Shown: positions 50,959-59,395 of the stretch, in pieces
How the letters are laid out: every line of letters starts with the position of its first letter
Position numbering within the stretch: position 1 is the stretch's first letter
Source of the DNA: DASUBN01 sp036500225
GTDB lineage: Bacteria > Pseudomonadota > Gammaproteobacteria > Natronospirales > REEB76
Assembly: GCA_036500225.1 (NCBI GenBank)
Contig: DASYCJ010000020.1
Location: 1 to 64,000, forward strand
Reading direction: 5' to 3'
Length of the DNA stretch: 64,000 nt
Made by a program: the position numbers and the translations under genes
The notes under the pieces: model-generated
Seen by the model: the letters and a program-made list of their open reading frames with translations, nothing else
Database searches by the model: none
What the model was told of the DNA's origin: nothing

Positions 50959-51942
50959 CTAGAGATCGAGCTTGAGGATCACGGGTTGATAGAGCTGGTC
51001 CAGCGGCGGCAGCTTGCCGTCGGCACCGACACTGTCGAACTGTGAGTTGGCGATGTAATAGAAAGTGCTGCCCACCACCACGCCGGTGGTGATGTGCGCG
51101 AACAGCGGGTTATCGAGTTCCAGCGGTGCGCAATGCAGCGCCGTGAGACCGTCTTCCGAGAGGTCGCAGCGAGACACGCGCTTCAGATCCGGCTGCAGGA
51201 AGATTAGTGCCCGGCCGTACACATACAGGCCGTCCACAGCGCCGAGCTTGAAGTGCTCCGGATCCGCCACCGGCGTGCGGGCCCGGTCTGCGAGGTCGAT
51301 GGCGCTGATGCCCGCATCGTCCGCCACATACAGGCGTTTGCCGTCGGCACTCAGGGCGATGCCGTTGGGGTCGTGGAAAGCCGCATCGCCCCTGTAGAAA
51401 GGCGCAAAGGTGCCAGTGGCGGCGTCCAGGCGCCAGACCTGGGCGGCGTCGAACATGTGGGTCACATAGACGTCGCCCTGGGGCGTGAGCACCAGGTCGT
51501 TAAGGAAATGCACGACTCCCGGTTCATCCAGTTCATACCGAGCCAGCAGCTGTCCGTCGTCCAGATCGAACTTGAACAGTCCAGCCGGGTTGCCGTTGCC
51601 GGCCTTGTGGCCCACCAGGTTGCCGCCATCCGAACTCAGCACCCAGAGCAGGCGCCGCTTGGCATCGGCCTTCATGCCGATTACCTGCCACAGGCCGTGG
51701 GCCCGCGCCGGCACGAAGTCCTGCTCGTGGCAACCGGGGGTGACCCGCAGGATCTTGCCCTTGCGGGTGCTACCGACGAAGAAATCCCCGGACTTGGCAT
51801 CGAAGGCCAGGTTTTCCGGCAACAGGTCCTTCTCCTTCAGGGTGAAGGCGATGCTGCTGTGGGAGACCACCGGCTCCGCGCCTTGCGCGGGGATGGCGTG
51901 TCCGAGCAAGGGACACATCAGGAATACGGCCAGACGGCTCAT
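50959..51942 (-). CDS. Secreted SMP-30/gluconolactonase-like beta-propeller
   Basis: A 327-residue exported protein with signal peptide (ending near AQGA). Repeats such as LPENLAFDAKSGDFFVGSTRKGKILRV, VHFLNDLVLTPQGDVYVTH and DPNGIALSADGKRLYVADDAGISAIDL are those of SMP-30/NHL-type six-bladed propellers; the metal-binding FLNDL and DPNG motifs are present. Enzymatic activity is not certain. It precedes the DUF5916 gene by 8 nt, so the two are one operon. Confidence 0.82.
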   Translation of the reverse strand: MSRLAVFLMCPLLGHAIPAQGAEPVVSHSSIAFTLKEKDLLPENLAFDAKSGDFFVGSTRKGKILRVTPGCHEQDFVPARAHGLWQVIGMKADAKRRLLWVLSSDGGNLVGHKAGNGNPAGLFKFDLDDGQLLARYELDEPGVVHFLNDLVLTPQGDVYVTHMFDAAQVWRLDAATGTFAPFYRGDAAFHDPNGIALSADGKRLYVADDAGISAIDLADRARTPVADPEHFKLGAVDGLYVYGRALIFLQPDLKRVSRCDLSEDGLTALHCAPLELDNPLFAHITTGVVVGSTFYYIANSQFDSVGADGKLPPLDQLYQPVILKLDL

Positions 51943-52100
51943 GCGGGCTGCCTCGGTTTCAGGTGCGCGGTAATATGCGGACCTGGGGCTCCGGACCGCC
52001 TGAGGGATGCCGGACTTTTCCTGACTAAATGCCGACTTTTCTCCGCACCCCTACCCGCGGGCGTGGTCAATAGGCATCATCGATACACCGGGGAAGCCAA

Positions 52101-54209
52101 GTGGCGCGTGCGAAGACCGACGTCATGCTCGACAACGAAGCCGAATACCATCTCTGCGACTGGCGCGTACAACCCGCCCTGAACCGCCTCACCCGGGACG
52201 GCGCCGAAGTGCGCCTGGAACCGCGGGTGATGCAGGTGCTAGCGCAACTGCTGGCGGCCAGGGGCGAACCCGTGACTCGCGACAGCCTGATGCAGACGGT
52301 ATGGGGCCATGAGTACGTCACCGAAGACGCCTTGAACCGCACCGTCTCCAAGCTGCGCAAGCTCATCGGCGATGAGCTGGGCTGCGACGCCGAGATCGAG
52401 ACCATCCCCAAGACCGGATATCGCCTGGTGCAGCCGGAAGCGATGGCCAAGCCTGCCGTTGCCCCGCCGGTACGGAGCCTGTCCTATCGGAGCTGGCTCG
52501 TCACCCTGGCGGTGATCGGCGCGGCCATGTTGATCACCTATATAGTGCGGAACCGACACCAGGACACGGGCATGGTAGTGACCATCGACCCCGCTGCATC
52601 CCTGACACCCCTGACCAGCCTCGAAGGCAAGGAGATGGATCCGACGCTCTCGCCGGATGGCAGCCACGTGGCTTTCGTCTGGGAGCAAGATCCGGGTGCT
52701 GCCTCGCCCCAATACCACATCTACGTGCGCGCCCTCGCTTCCGAGACCCTGCTGCAGATAACCAACGGCGCCGGCCACGAACACATGCCCAGCTGGTCGC
52801 CGGACGGCAGCCAGATCGCCTACATCGATATCGACGACATGAGCTGCCAACTCATGAGCATCTCGCCCTTGGGTGGGCCTTCGCGCAAGCTCGCAGACTG
52901 CGACAAGTTCGAAGGCGACAGTCTCGGCTGGTCGCCGGATGGTGCCACCCTCGCCATGAAGGGCCCCGATTCCAAGGGTATCGACATGCTGACCCTGGCG
53001 GACGGCACGGTGCGTCACTTCACCCAGCTACCCCCGACGGACCTGCAGGACACGGATCCCAGTTTCTCGCCGGACGGGAGCCTGCTGGCTTTCATCCGCT
53101 GGCATGCTTCCGGCGTCGCTAACGTGTTCGTGGTGCCGATGAACGGCGGTGAACCCAAGCGCCTCACCTTCGACAACCTCAAGGTGGAAGGCCTCACCTG
53201 GGAACCGGACAGCCGCCACATCGTGTTCTCATCCAACCGCGGCGGGCCCTTCGGCCTGTGGCGCGTGGACATCGACGGCAACCCGGCGCAACGGGTGCCC
53301 CAGACCGGCCGCACCGCCTATACGCCGGTGCTGAGCCACGACGGCCGCCAATTGGTATATGAGGAATGGACCGGCGCCACCAACATCTTCAGCGTGGACA
53401 GCGGTAAACCCGCAGCGGATCCCAAGCAGGTGACCTTCACCACCCGCTGGAACTGGAATCCCGCAGCATCGCCGGACGGCAAGTGGCTGGCCTTCACCTC
53501 GGACCGCAGCGGCAGCAGCGAGATCTGGGTGACGGACCTCAAGGGCGAGCAGGCCCTGAAACTCACGGCCTTCGGCGGCCCCTATACCAGCGGCGCTTCC
53601 TGGTCGCCGGACAGCACCCACATCGTGTTCGATTCGCCGGCAGTGGACGGCAACTTCGACATCTATGAAGTGGAAGCCCATGGCGGCGCGCCACGGCGCC
53701 TCACCACCGCACCCGCTGAGGACCGCTTCGCCCACTTCTCACCGGACGGCAAGTGGATCTATTTCTCCTCGCGGCGCAGTGGCGCCTGGGAAGTGTGGCG
53801 CATGCCTGCCAGCGAGGGCAGTGATGCCAAAGCCGAGCAGATCAGCTTCGATGGCGCTTACTACAGCATGCCGGCGGCGGACGGCTCCGTGTATTTCTCA
53901 CGGGACTGGGCTGAAGGCCTGTTCCGTCTGAAACCCGGCAGCAAGCCGGAGCTGGTGGTGCCGGACCTGGAGCCGGAAGATTGCAACAACTGGCAGATCG
54001 GCAAGGACCGCATCTGGTATGTGCAACGACCCATGCGTGGGCCCGCCAACCTCGCCAGCCACGGCTTCGCTGCCGGTGGTGACGGCCAGAAGATCCTGCC
54101 GCTGCCGATGCTGAGTTATAAGACCGGGTTAGGCCTGACGCCGGACGGCAAGATACTCATGGCGCAGGTGGTGTCCGACGAATCGGACCTGATGCTGTTA
54201 TCGCATTAG
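52101..54209 (+). CDS. Winged-helix membrane regulator with PD40/TolB-like propeller (CadC-type)
   Basis: A 702-residue one-component sensor. Residues about 15-115 form an OmpR/PhoB-type DNA-binding winged helix (LEPRVMQVLAQLLAARGEPVTRDSLMQTVW, LNRTVSKLRKLIG). One membrane helix follows (WLVTLAVIGAAMLITYIV), then a periplasmic PD40 propeller with repeated LSPDGS, WSPDGS and FSPDGKW units. This is the layout of CadC-like activators found in many xanthomonads. GTG start at 52101 with GGGAAG upstream. Ligand and target genes unknown; the divergent SMP-30/DUF5916 pair is one candidate target. Confidence 0.86.
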   Translation: MARAKTDVMLDNEAEYHLCDWRVQPALNRLTRDGAEVRLEPRVMQVLAQLLAARGEPVTRDSLMQTVWGHEYVTEDALNRTVSKLRKLIGDELGCDAEIETIPKTGYRLVQPEAMAKPAVAPPVRSLSYRSWLVTLAVIGAAMLITYIVRNRHQDTGMVVTIDPAASLTPLTSLEGKEMDPTLSPDGSHVAFVWEQDPGAASPQYHIYVRALASETLLQITNGAGHEHMPSWSPDGSQIAYIDIDDMSCQLMSISPLGGPSRKLADCDKFEGDSLGWSPDGATLAMKGPDSKGIDMLTLADGTVRHFTQLPPTDLQDTDPSFSPDGSLLAFIRWHASGVANVFVVPMNGGEPKRLTFDNLKVEGLTWEPDSRHIVFSSNRGGPFGLWRVDIDGNPAQRVPQTGRTAYTPVLSHDGRQLVYEEWTGATNIFSVDSGKPAADPKQVTFTTRWNWNPAASPDGKWLAFTSDRSGSSEIWVTDLKGEQALKLTAFGGPYTSGASWSPDSTHIVFDSPAVDGNFDIYEVEAHGGAPRRLTTAPAEDRFAHFSPDGKWIYFSSRRSGAWEVWRMPASEGSDAKAEQISFDGAYYSMPAADGSVYFSRDWAEGLFRLKPGSKPELVVPDLEPEDCNNWQIGKDRIWYVQRPMRGPANLASHGFAAGGDGQKILPLPMLSYKTGLGLTPDGKILMAQVVSDESDLMLLSH

Positions 54210-54241
54210 ACGCAGCAGTCCGGGCGGGCTTTTGCTTGGCC

Positions 54242-54862
54242 TCAACGCCGCGGCGGCAGCCGCGTGCTGGTCTCAAGCCACCAGGTGGTCATCTTGCGCT
54301 GCAGAGGCTCGTGGGCCACCGCGAAGGCTGTCTGGCCGGCGCGGTTGGTGGTATCCGGCCGCGCACCGGCGCGGATCAAGAATTCAGCTACATCCGCCTG
54401 GGTGCGCCCCGCCGCGAGATGCAACGGCGTGTTGCCATTCACGTCCTGCAGGTCGAGCCGCGCCCGATAGGTGAGGCACAGGCGGATCATGGTGATGGAG
54501 CCCTGCTGAGCAGCTTCATGCAGCGCAGTGCGGCGCGTGCGATTCTGGTGGTTCACATTGGTGCCGAGTTCTAGCAACACCCGCGCGATGGGTTCACGAC
54601 CCTTGCGCACGGCGATCTGGAAGGCGGTGTCGCCGTCATGGTTGGTGGCGTCCACTGGCACGCCACTCGCCACCATGGCACGGGTGCCCGCGGCGCTGGA
54701 ACTCGCGGACTGCACATAAGCATGCAGCACGCGGCCACGGCGGTGCCCGGTGATGGTGTTGAGTCCGGCGGCCAACGCACGGCGCATCAGCGTGGTATCC
54801 GCCGATTCGCTGCGCTCAGGCAGGGACTCCTTAGGCTCAGGGCCTTTGAACCATTTCCACAC
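54242..54862 (-). CDS. Ankyrin-repeat protein
   Basis: A 206-residue cytoplasmic protein with four ankyrin repeats: VPVDATNHDGDTAFQIAVRKGREPIARVLLELG, VNHQNRTRRTALHEAAQQGSITMIRLCLTYR, LDLQDVNGNTPLHLAAGRTQADVAEFLIRAG and RPDTTNRAGQTAFAVAHEPLQ. Protein-protein binding is expected; the partner is unknown. Start GTG at 54862 is weakly supported; ATG codons nearby are out of frame. Confidence 0.82.
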   Translation of the reverse strand: MWKWFKGPEPKESLPERSESADTTLMRRALAAGLNTITGHRRGRVLHAYVQSASSSAAGTRAMVASGVPVDATNHDGDTAFQIAVRKGREPIARVLLELGTNVNHQNRTRRTALHEAAQQGSITMIRLCLTYRARLDLQDVNGNTPLHLAAGRTQADVAEFLIRAGARPDTTNRAGQTAFAVAHEPLQRKMTTWWLETSTRLPPRR

Positions 54863-55068
54863 GAAACATAGGCTCCGGAGCTGATAGGGCAGGCCCGATG
54901 ATACCAGTGTCCGGGATTCCCAGAATCCCCTCCCCTAGCGCTCATGGAAGCACGGACACGCCGCGAAGCCTTTATTCCCAAGCCGCTTGTAGGGATGCGG
55001 GGCCTCGGGGTAGTTTAGGTACAACCATCGCGAAGACGGTGGCTATTGGGGACACAGGAAGTCACGGT

Positions 55069-55410
55069 ATGGCGGACGAACGCCGCAGACACGAACGCAG
55101 GCCGCTTCAGGACCGCGCGGTGATCCGTCACCAGACGGAAGGCGAAGCCGCGCCCGCCACGCTCTACTGTACGACGGTGGACATCTCCGCCGCCGGCTTG
55201 CAGTTGAAATTGAAGCAGGCCCTGGATGCGGGTGAGCGCGTCGATATCGTGATCCACGTGCCGGGCCACAAGGACTCATTCCATCTGCGCGGCGAGACCC
55301 GGTGGAACGCAGCCGTGCGCCAGGACAAGAGCTTCCTCCTGGGCATCGAGATCGACACCGGCGAAGGCAAGAGCCGCGATCTGAGCGCGTGGAAGAAACT
55401 CTTCAGCTGA
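55069..55410 (+). CDS. PilZ-domain cyclic di-GMP receptor
   Basis: A 113-residue single-domain PilZ protein. The N-terminal Arg motif RRRHERRPL followed by the second binding site DISAAGLQL (DxSxxG) are the cyclic di-GMP contact sites. The beta barrel includes VDIVIHVPGHKDSFHLRGETRWNAA. It could read out the signal of a cyclase such as the GGDEF sensor at 8.9 kb, which is inference. ATG 55069 has ACAGGA upstream. An intrinsic terminator follows. Confidence 0.88.
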   Translation: MADERRRHERRPLQDRAVIRHQTEGEAAPATLYCTTVDISAAGLQLKLKQALDAGERVDIVIHVPGHKDSFHLRGETRWNAAVRQDKSFLLGIEIDTGEGKSRDLSAWKKLFS

Positions 55411-55431
55411 GTGATTGGGGATCCAATCAAT

Positions 55432-55459
55432 AAAAAAGCCGCTCCATGAGCGGCTTTTT
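55432..55459. terminator. Intrinsic terminator after the PilZ gene
   Basis: A-run, GCCGCT, loop CCATG, AGCGGC, T-run. The stem is symmetric with A and T tracts on both sides, so it can also serve the opposite strand. Confidence 0.9.
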
Positions 55460-55567
55460 ATTTACATGTGCCACGCCAACAAAACTAAGCCCCGCATCCA
55501 GCGGGACTTTTGATTTATTTCAACCACCCGCCCCTACGTCCCTGTAGGGCGTTCGCCGCTTCGCGGC

Positions 55568-56233
55568 TCACCCTCCAGGCGGCGGAGGCTGTTGCGGTTG
55601 CGGCGGCGCCTGCGCCTCTGGGCTCGAGTTCGCCGGCACCTGCTGCCAGCCGGTCGGACACGCCGGCACGTACGGATAGTAGGCGTTGGACGCCGGGCAG
55701 AAATACCAGAACTGATCCGTAGCCGCGGCCGGAGCTGGCTCGTCATCCGGCGTCGGAGGCGGCGGCGGTGCTGCGAAGTCCGAAGGCACGTATGGATCCG
55801 GGTACGGGTATACGGGCACCGGATAGAAGAACCAGACGCCGGACACGACCCACCACCAGCCGAAGCGACCGCCGTACCAGGCGTGATGCCAGTAACCGCC
55901 GTGCCAGGCGTAGAAGTCGCGCTGATGGAAATAGCGGATGTCGCCATGGCCCCAGTAGTGCACGTAGTGGCCCGGACGGCCGGCAGCGAAGTACGCGCCA
56001 TGCGGCGCCGCAGGCGGGATACCGCGCCAGTAACCGTTGCCGTGCGGCGCTGTCGCATGCCCGGGCATCGGCGCGTGGCCTGGAGCGTGATCCGTCGCAT
56101 GCACCGGTGGCGGCGCGTGACCTGCAGCGGGAGCGATGTTATGGAAGTGATCATGAGACGAGGCCACCGCGCTCATGGCAAGACCCATGCCGAGCAGCAG
56201 GACAAATAATCTCGATTTCGCGCCAATCCTCAT
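55568..56233 (-). CDS. Secreted His/Pro/aromatic-rich protein
   Basis: An exported protein of about 221 residues. Signal peptide ends near SAVASS, then a His/Ala/Pro segment (HAPPPVHATDHAPGHAPMP), a Trp/Tyr/Gly-rich core (HGGYWHHAWYGGRFGWWWVVSG), and YPYPDPYVPSD followed by Pro repeats. FCPASNAYYPYVPACPTGWQQVP is conserved in secreted proteins of many proteobacteria. Metal binding by the His-rich part is possible. ATG 56233 has AGGAGG 5 nt upstream, better than the TTG at 56248. Confidence 0.75.
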   Translation of the reverse strand: MRIGAKSRLFVLLLGMGLAMSAVASSHDHFHNIAPAAGHAPPPVHATDHAPGHAPMPGHATAPHGNGYWRGIPPAAPHGAYFAAGRPGHYVHYWGHGDIRYFHQRDFYAWHGGYWHHAWYGGRFGWWWVVSGVWFFYPVPVYPYPDPYVPSDFAAPPPPPTPDDEPAPAAATDQFWYFCPASNAYYPYVPACPTGWQQVPANSSPEAQAPPQPQQPPPPGG

Positions 56234-56680
56234 GAGACCTCCTGCCAACCCTAAAGGGGTGGCCCGTTACAGTATTAAACGCCTTGGGAGTCCGGACGTT
56301 TACGTAGTTACATAACGTTACAGCGGCTGCTGGGGCGCGTCCAATCAGGGCTTTCAGCGTTTATTCCCAGCCTCCTGTTCTTATATCTGCGGGCATGACA
56401 TAAGCGTGTCGCGCGCCGCTCGCAATACGTGCGCTTTTCCATAAGACACGTACGCGCATGCCTACAGAAGAAATATCCGCGTGATGACGTGTGCTCACGC
56501 ACTCCTTACCTAGTATCTGAATCTTGCTCTGCTAATTTTAGATGGGCGAAAAATCACGGCATAAAAGGCCGGAGAATCCTGGGGAAATATGCAAAGCGCA
56601 TATATGTCGTCCTGACGGCAGGCCTCTGCATCTCTGTCCCCCCTTCGCCGATCCGAAAACAAACAGGGAGTCTTGAATCC
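56234..56680. other. AT-richer intergenic region, possible long 5' UTR
   Basis: About 450 nt without a recognisable gene, richer in A and T than the surrounding sequence. It has a hairpin ATATGC-AAAGC-GCATAT near 56587-56603 and other short complementary stretches. An in-frame extension of the downstream gene exists, but it lacks typical codon use. I saw no match to a riboswitch class I know. Confidence 0.5.
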
Positions 56681-58327
56681 ATGTACATATCCATCCGCTC
56701 CATCACGCACATCATGCTGGCCGCCGGCATCGCGCTCTCCGCTTCCGCTGCAGAAGCGGCCGGCCATTCCTACATCGCCTTCACCGAGACGCTGAATAGC
56801 GGCGGCAACCAGGGCGTGTGGCTCGCCGACATCGATCATCTCGGCAATCCCCCCTTCCAGATCACCAACCAGATCCTGGATGGCAGTCAGAGTTCCTCTG
56901 CTACCGTGGCGATCCTGGACGACTGGACGCTGAATCCCACCACCCACCAGGCCACCGGCGTGACGCCGCAGCTGTTCGTGTACGGCACCGGAGGTCATCT
57001 CTATAAAGTGAACCTCAAATCCATCCAACCCGTGCAGCAGTTCACCAACGCTACCTATCAGGAACTCTGCAGCCTCACGGCCCTGGATGAGCGTCCCTAC
57101 GCTGCCGCCCGGGCCTATGTGCAAGCGGTGGTGGAACCGGTCGGTTCCAGCCACCCCTGCGCCTCCGGCCTCGGCACCCAGACTTGGCTCATCTCCGCCA
57201 ATGCCGACAACACCGTGGCGCCGACCATGGAACCCACCAACTGGCGGGTGCTGAGCGCCTTCACGGACCCCACCGACGGCAGCTTCGTGCGCTGGGTGGT
57301 GTGGACCGGCAACGAGGTGGACGCCTACAAGGCCAACTTCAGCTCCCACACCACGCTGCTGGTGGGTCCGGCCACCGGCCCGGCCCCTGCTGTGTTCGCG
57401 CGCATGGGCGGTGACCTCTTGATCTCCGCCGCCAGCGATGACGGCACCAACCACACAGACTCGCTGTACCACGTGGCCATGACGGGCTCAGCGCTGGTGA
57501 GCAACTTGAGCTATCCGGACACGGCGCCTTGCGCCTCGGCCGGCAGTCTCGTGGCCGGCGCGATGCTCGACCCCAGCAACGGCAAGGTGAGCATCGCCGA
57601 GAACACAGCCTCAGGCTACGCGATCTACTCCACGACCGTCACCGGCGCGGCCGCATCGCAGATCTACAACGATGCCAGCGGCGTGAACTGCGGCGAGATC
57701 TTCGGCGATACCGTCTCAGGCAGCTTCGTGGGTGTGAACGAGTCCAGCCTCATCGATGGCTCGACCCGCGTGCTTGGCGTGAACGAGAACGGCCCGGCCA
57801 ACCAGACGGCGAACGTGCTGGTGGCCGGCAGCGACACCTCATTCCCGTTCATCCGCTACACCGTCGATGGCCATTTCTGGATCACGGTGTTCGACTTCAG
57901 CGGCCTGAACGAGGCCTTCTCCACCATCGTGGCGGACGGCGACGGCACCCTGGTGCAGACCTACAGCAATGCCCGCGTCGGCGATGACATCTGGGGTGGC
58001 TTCAACGCAGCCGGCACCGTCCCGGGCGTGGAACGGGACGTGATCTACCTGTTCAGCCCCAACGCCACGCCCTGCACCGGCGGCACCCTGGCGGCCATCG
58101 ACCCGGCGGCATTCACGTCCACCAACATCAGTGGCGTGCCCTCCGATACTTGCAGCTCCCTGGCCTTCGGCTGGCAGCCAGCCAGCGTGGGCTATTTCCA
58201 GGAGAGTGGCGGGAGTTCGCCCATCGAGATAGACCCGGTGGGTGGCAAGGCCTATCAGCTGCTGGGCGTGGACCCGAACGGACTCTTCAACAACCTCACG
58301 GCGCTGCCGGGCTATCCGTTCTATTGA
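56681..58327 (+). CDS. Secreted protein of unknown function, propeller-like
   Basis: A 548-residue exported protein I do not recognise. Signal peptide ITHIMLAAGIALSASAAEAA. The rest is Gly/Thr/Ser/Asn-rich with regularly spaced strands such as GGHLYKVNLKSIQ, NEVDAYKANFSSHTTLLVGPA and GDLLISAASDDGTN, consistent with a beta-propeller. Several cysteines suggest disulfides (SLTALDERPY preceded by ELC, VNCGEIF, TPCTGG, DTCSS). ATG 56681 has AGGGAG 9-10 nt upstream. Ends before a terminator. Confidence 0.7.
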   Translation: MYISIRSITHIMLAAGIALSASAAEAAGHSYIAFTETLNSGGNQGVWLADIDHLGNPPFQITNQILDGSQSSSATVAILDDWTLNPTTHQATGVTPQLFVYGTGGHLYKVNLKSIQPVQQFTNATYQELCSLTALDERPYAAARAYVQAVVEPVGSSHPCASGLGTQTWLISANADNTVAPTMEPTNWRVLSAFTDPTDGSFVRWVVWTGNEVDAYKANFSSHTTLLVGPATGPAPAVFARMGGDLLISAASDDGTNHTDSLYHVAMTGSALVSNLSYPDTAPCASAGSLVAGAMLDPSNGKVSIAENTASGYAIYSTTVTGAAASQIYNDASGVNCGEIFGDTVSGSFVGVNESSLIDGSTRVLGVNENGPANQTANVLVAGSDTSFPFIRYTVDGHFWITVFDFSGLNEAFSTIVADGDGTLVQTYSNARVGDDIWGGFNAAGTVPGVERDVIYLFSPNATPCTGGTLAAIDPAAFTSTNISGVPSDTCSSLAFGWQPASVGYFQESGGSSPIEIDPVGGKAYQLLGVDPNGLFNNLTALPGYPFY

Positions 58328-58350
58328 TCCGGATAGATCCTGCCAGGACA

Positions 58351-58378
58351 AAGGGGGTGCCGCGAGGCGCCCCTTTTC
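58351..58378 (+). terminator. Terminator after the propeller-like gene
   Basis: An 11-bp stem (58351-58361 with 58366-58376, two G-U pairs) closed by a GCGA loop, followed by a short T-run. Confidence 0.75.
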
Positions 58379-58383
58379 TAATG

Positions 58384-58413
58384 AATAAGGCCGCTTCGGA
58401 AGCGGCCTTATTT
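58384..58413. terminator. Bidirectional terminator between convergent genes
   Basis: Perfect 12-bp inverted repeat AATAAGGCCGCT / AGCGGCCTTATT with a 5-nt loop. It stands between the plus-strand propeller-like gene and the minus-strand coiled-coil gene. Confidence 0.85.
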
Positions 58414-58433
58414 GCAGATCCAAGACGCGATGC

Positions 58434-59162
58434 TTAACGGTGCTTCGCGCTCTTCTCCAGCCCCACTCGCGCGGACTTGTGCTCTTCCAAGAGCGAGGCC
58501 AGGCGGCTTTCGAGGGAAGCATAGTGCTGCTTCGCCTTCTCCAACTGCTGCTGTTGCTGGGCCTCGGCCTTCTCGGATTCGGTTTCGTAGGTCTCCAGCT
58601 CGGCGTTGAGGCTTGTCACCTGCTTCTGCAGATCGGACTCGCGGCTCTCGGAGTCCTCCAGGCGCCGTTCGAGATCGGCCCGATCCTTGAAGAGAGACTC
58701 GTTCTCGGTCTGCTGCTTCTTGCGCATCGCCTCGGCTTCCGTCTGCTGGCGTTTGAGCGCAGCACTGGCATCGGCCAGCTGCTTCTCCAGATCCTGGCGC
58801 GTCTTGTCGACGCCAGTGAGTTTCTTCTCAAGTTGGGTCGCGTGGTTCTCGGCACGGCCCCGGGCCAGAGTGGCGACGGAGACCTTGTTGTTCGCTTCCG
58901 TGACCCGTTCGTTCACGGCGGCGCGTTCCGCCGAGAGACGCTCCTCGGCCTGCATCTGGGCGATATCCCAGACCCGGGAGCTGAACTGCAGGGCTGCATC
59001 CCTCAACGCGGCCGGTGCTTCGCTCTGGGTCTCTGGCTGGGCCAGGCTGAAAGCGCGCTGGGACCACCAGTTACGGAAGCCGCTCAGCGAGCGGGAATAC
59101 AGAGACGGTGTGAACGCCCCGTTAGCCGTCTTGGACGGCTGGGCTTCTTGCTGTGAAGGCAT
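58434..59162 (-). CDS. Long coiled-coil protein, unknown function
   Basis: A 242-residue protein, no signal peptide. The N-terminus (residues 1-60) is Ser/Gln/Pro-rich with TPSLYSRSLSGFRNWWSQRAF; from about 75 to the end it is one continuous coiled coil rich in Glu, Gln, Lys and Ala (ERLSAERAAVNERVTEANNK, LEKQLADASAALKRQQTEAEA). Similar to structural or septum-associated coiled-coil proteins, without specific family evidence. ATG 59162 is preceded by GGGGAG. Confidence 0.7.
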   Translation of the reverse strand: MPSQQEAQPSKTANGAFTPSLYSRSLSGFRNWWSQRAFSLAQPETQSEAPAALRDAALQFSSRVWDIAQMQAEERLSAERAAVNERVTEANNKVSVATLARGRAENHATQLEKKLTGVDKTRQDLEKQLADASAALKRQQTEAEAMRKKQQTENESLFKDRADLERRLEDSESRESDLQKQVTSLNAELETYETESEKAEAQQQQQLEKAKQHYASLESRLASLLEEHKSARVGLEKSAKHR

Positions 59163-59356
59163 GATGGCGACTCCCCTGTGAGTCTTTGTTCTTGGAACCC
59201 CTGAGGGGAAAAAGCCTACGCCTGATATGTTAAGTAAGCTACTTATTTGCAAGTGGCTGAATAAGCTCGATATATACAGCGTAATTTAGGGATTGTTCTG
59301 CCCGCGCCCGGAAGCGGCGGGGTCCGAACCGCTGAACTACGGTAAAGCGCCGTGGC

Positions 59357-59382
59357 GGCCCGCTGAACCTATTCAGCGGGCC
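59357..59382. repeat. 11-bp inverted repeat after the Asp-box protein gene
   Basis: GGCCCGCTGAA (59357-59367) and TTCAGCGGGCC (59372-59382) with a CCTA loop, 14 nt after the stop at 59396. No T-run follows on the minus strand, so it is a weak terminator or protects the 3' end. Confidence 0.6.
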
Positions 59383-59395
59383 GTCTCCGGTGATC

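Noticed and set aside
56530..56680. Cyclic di-GMP (GEMM) riboswitch before the propeller-like gene
   Set aside because: A GCAAAGC string is present, but the ordered GEMM-I blocks are missing.
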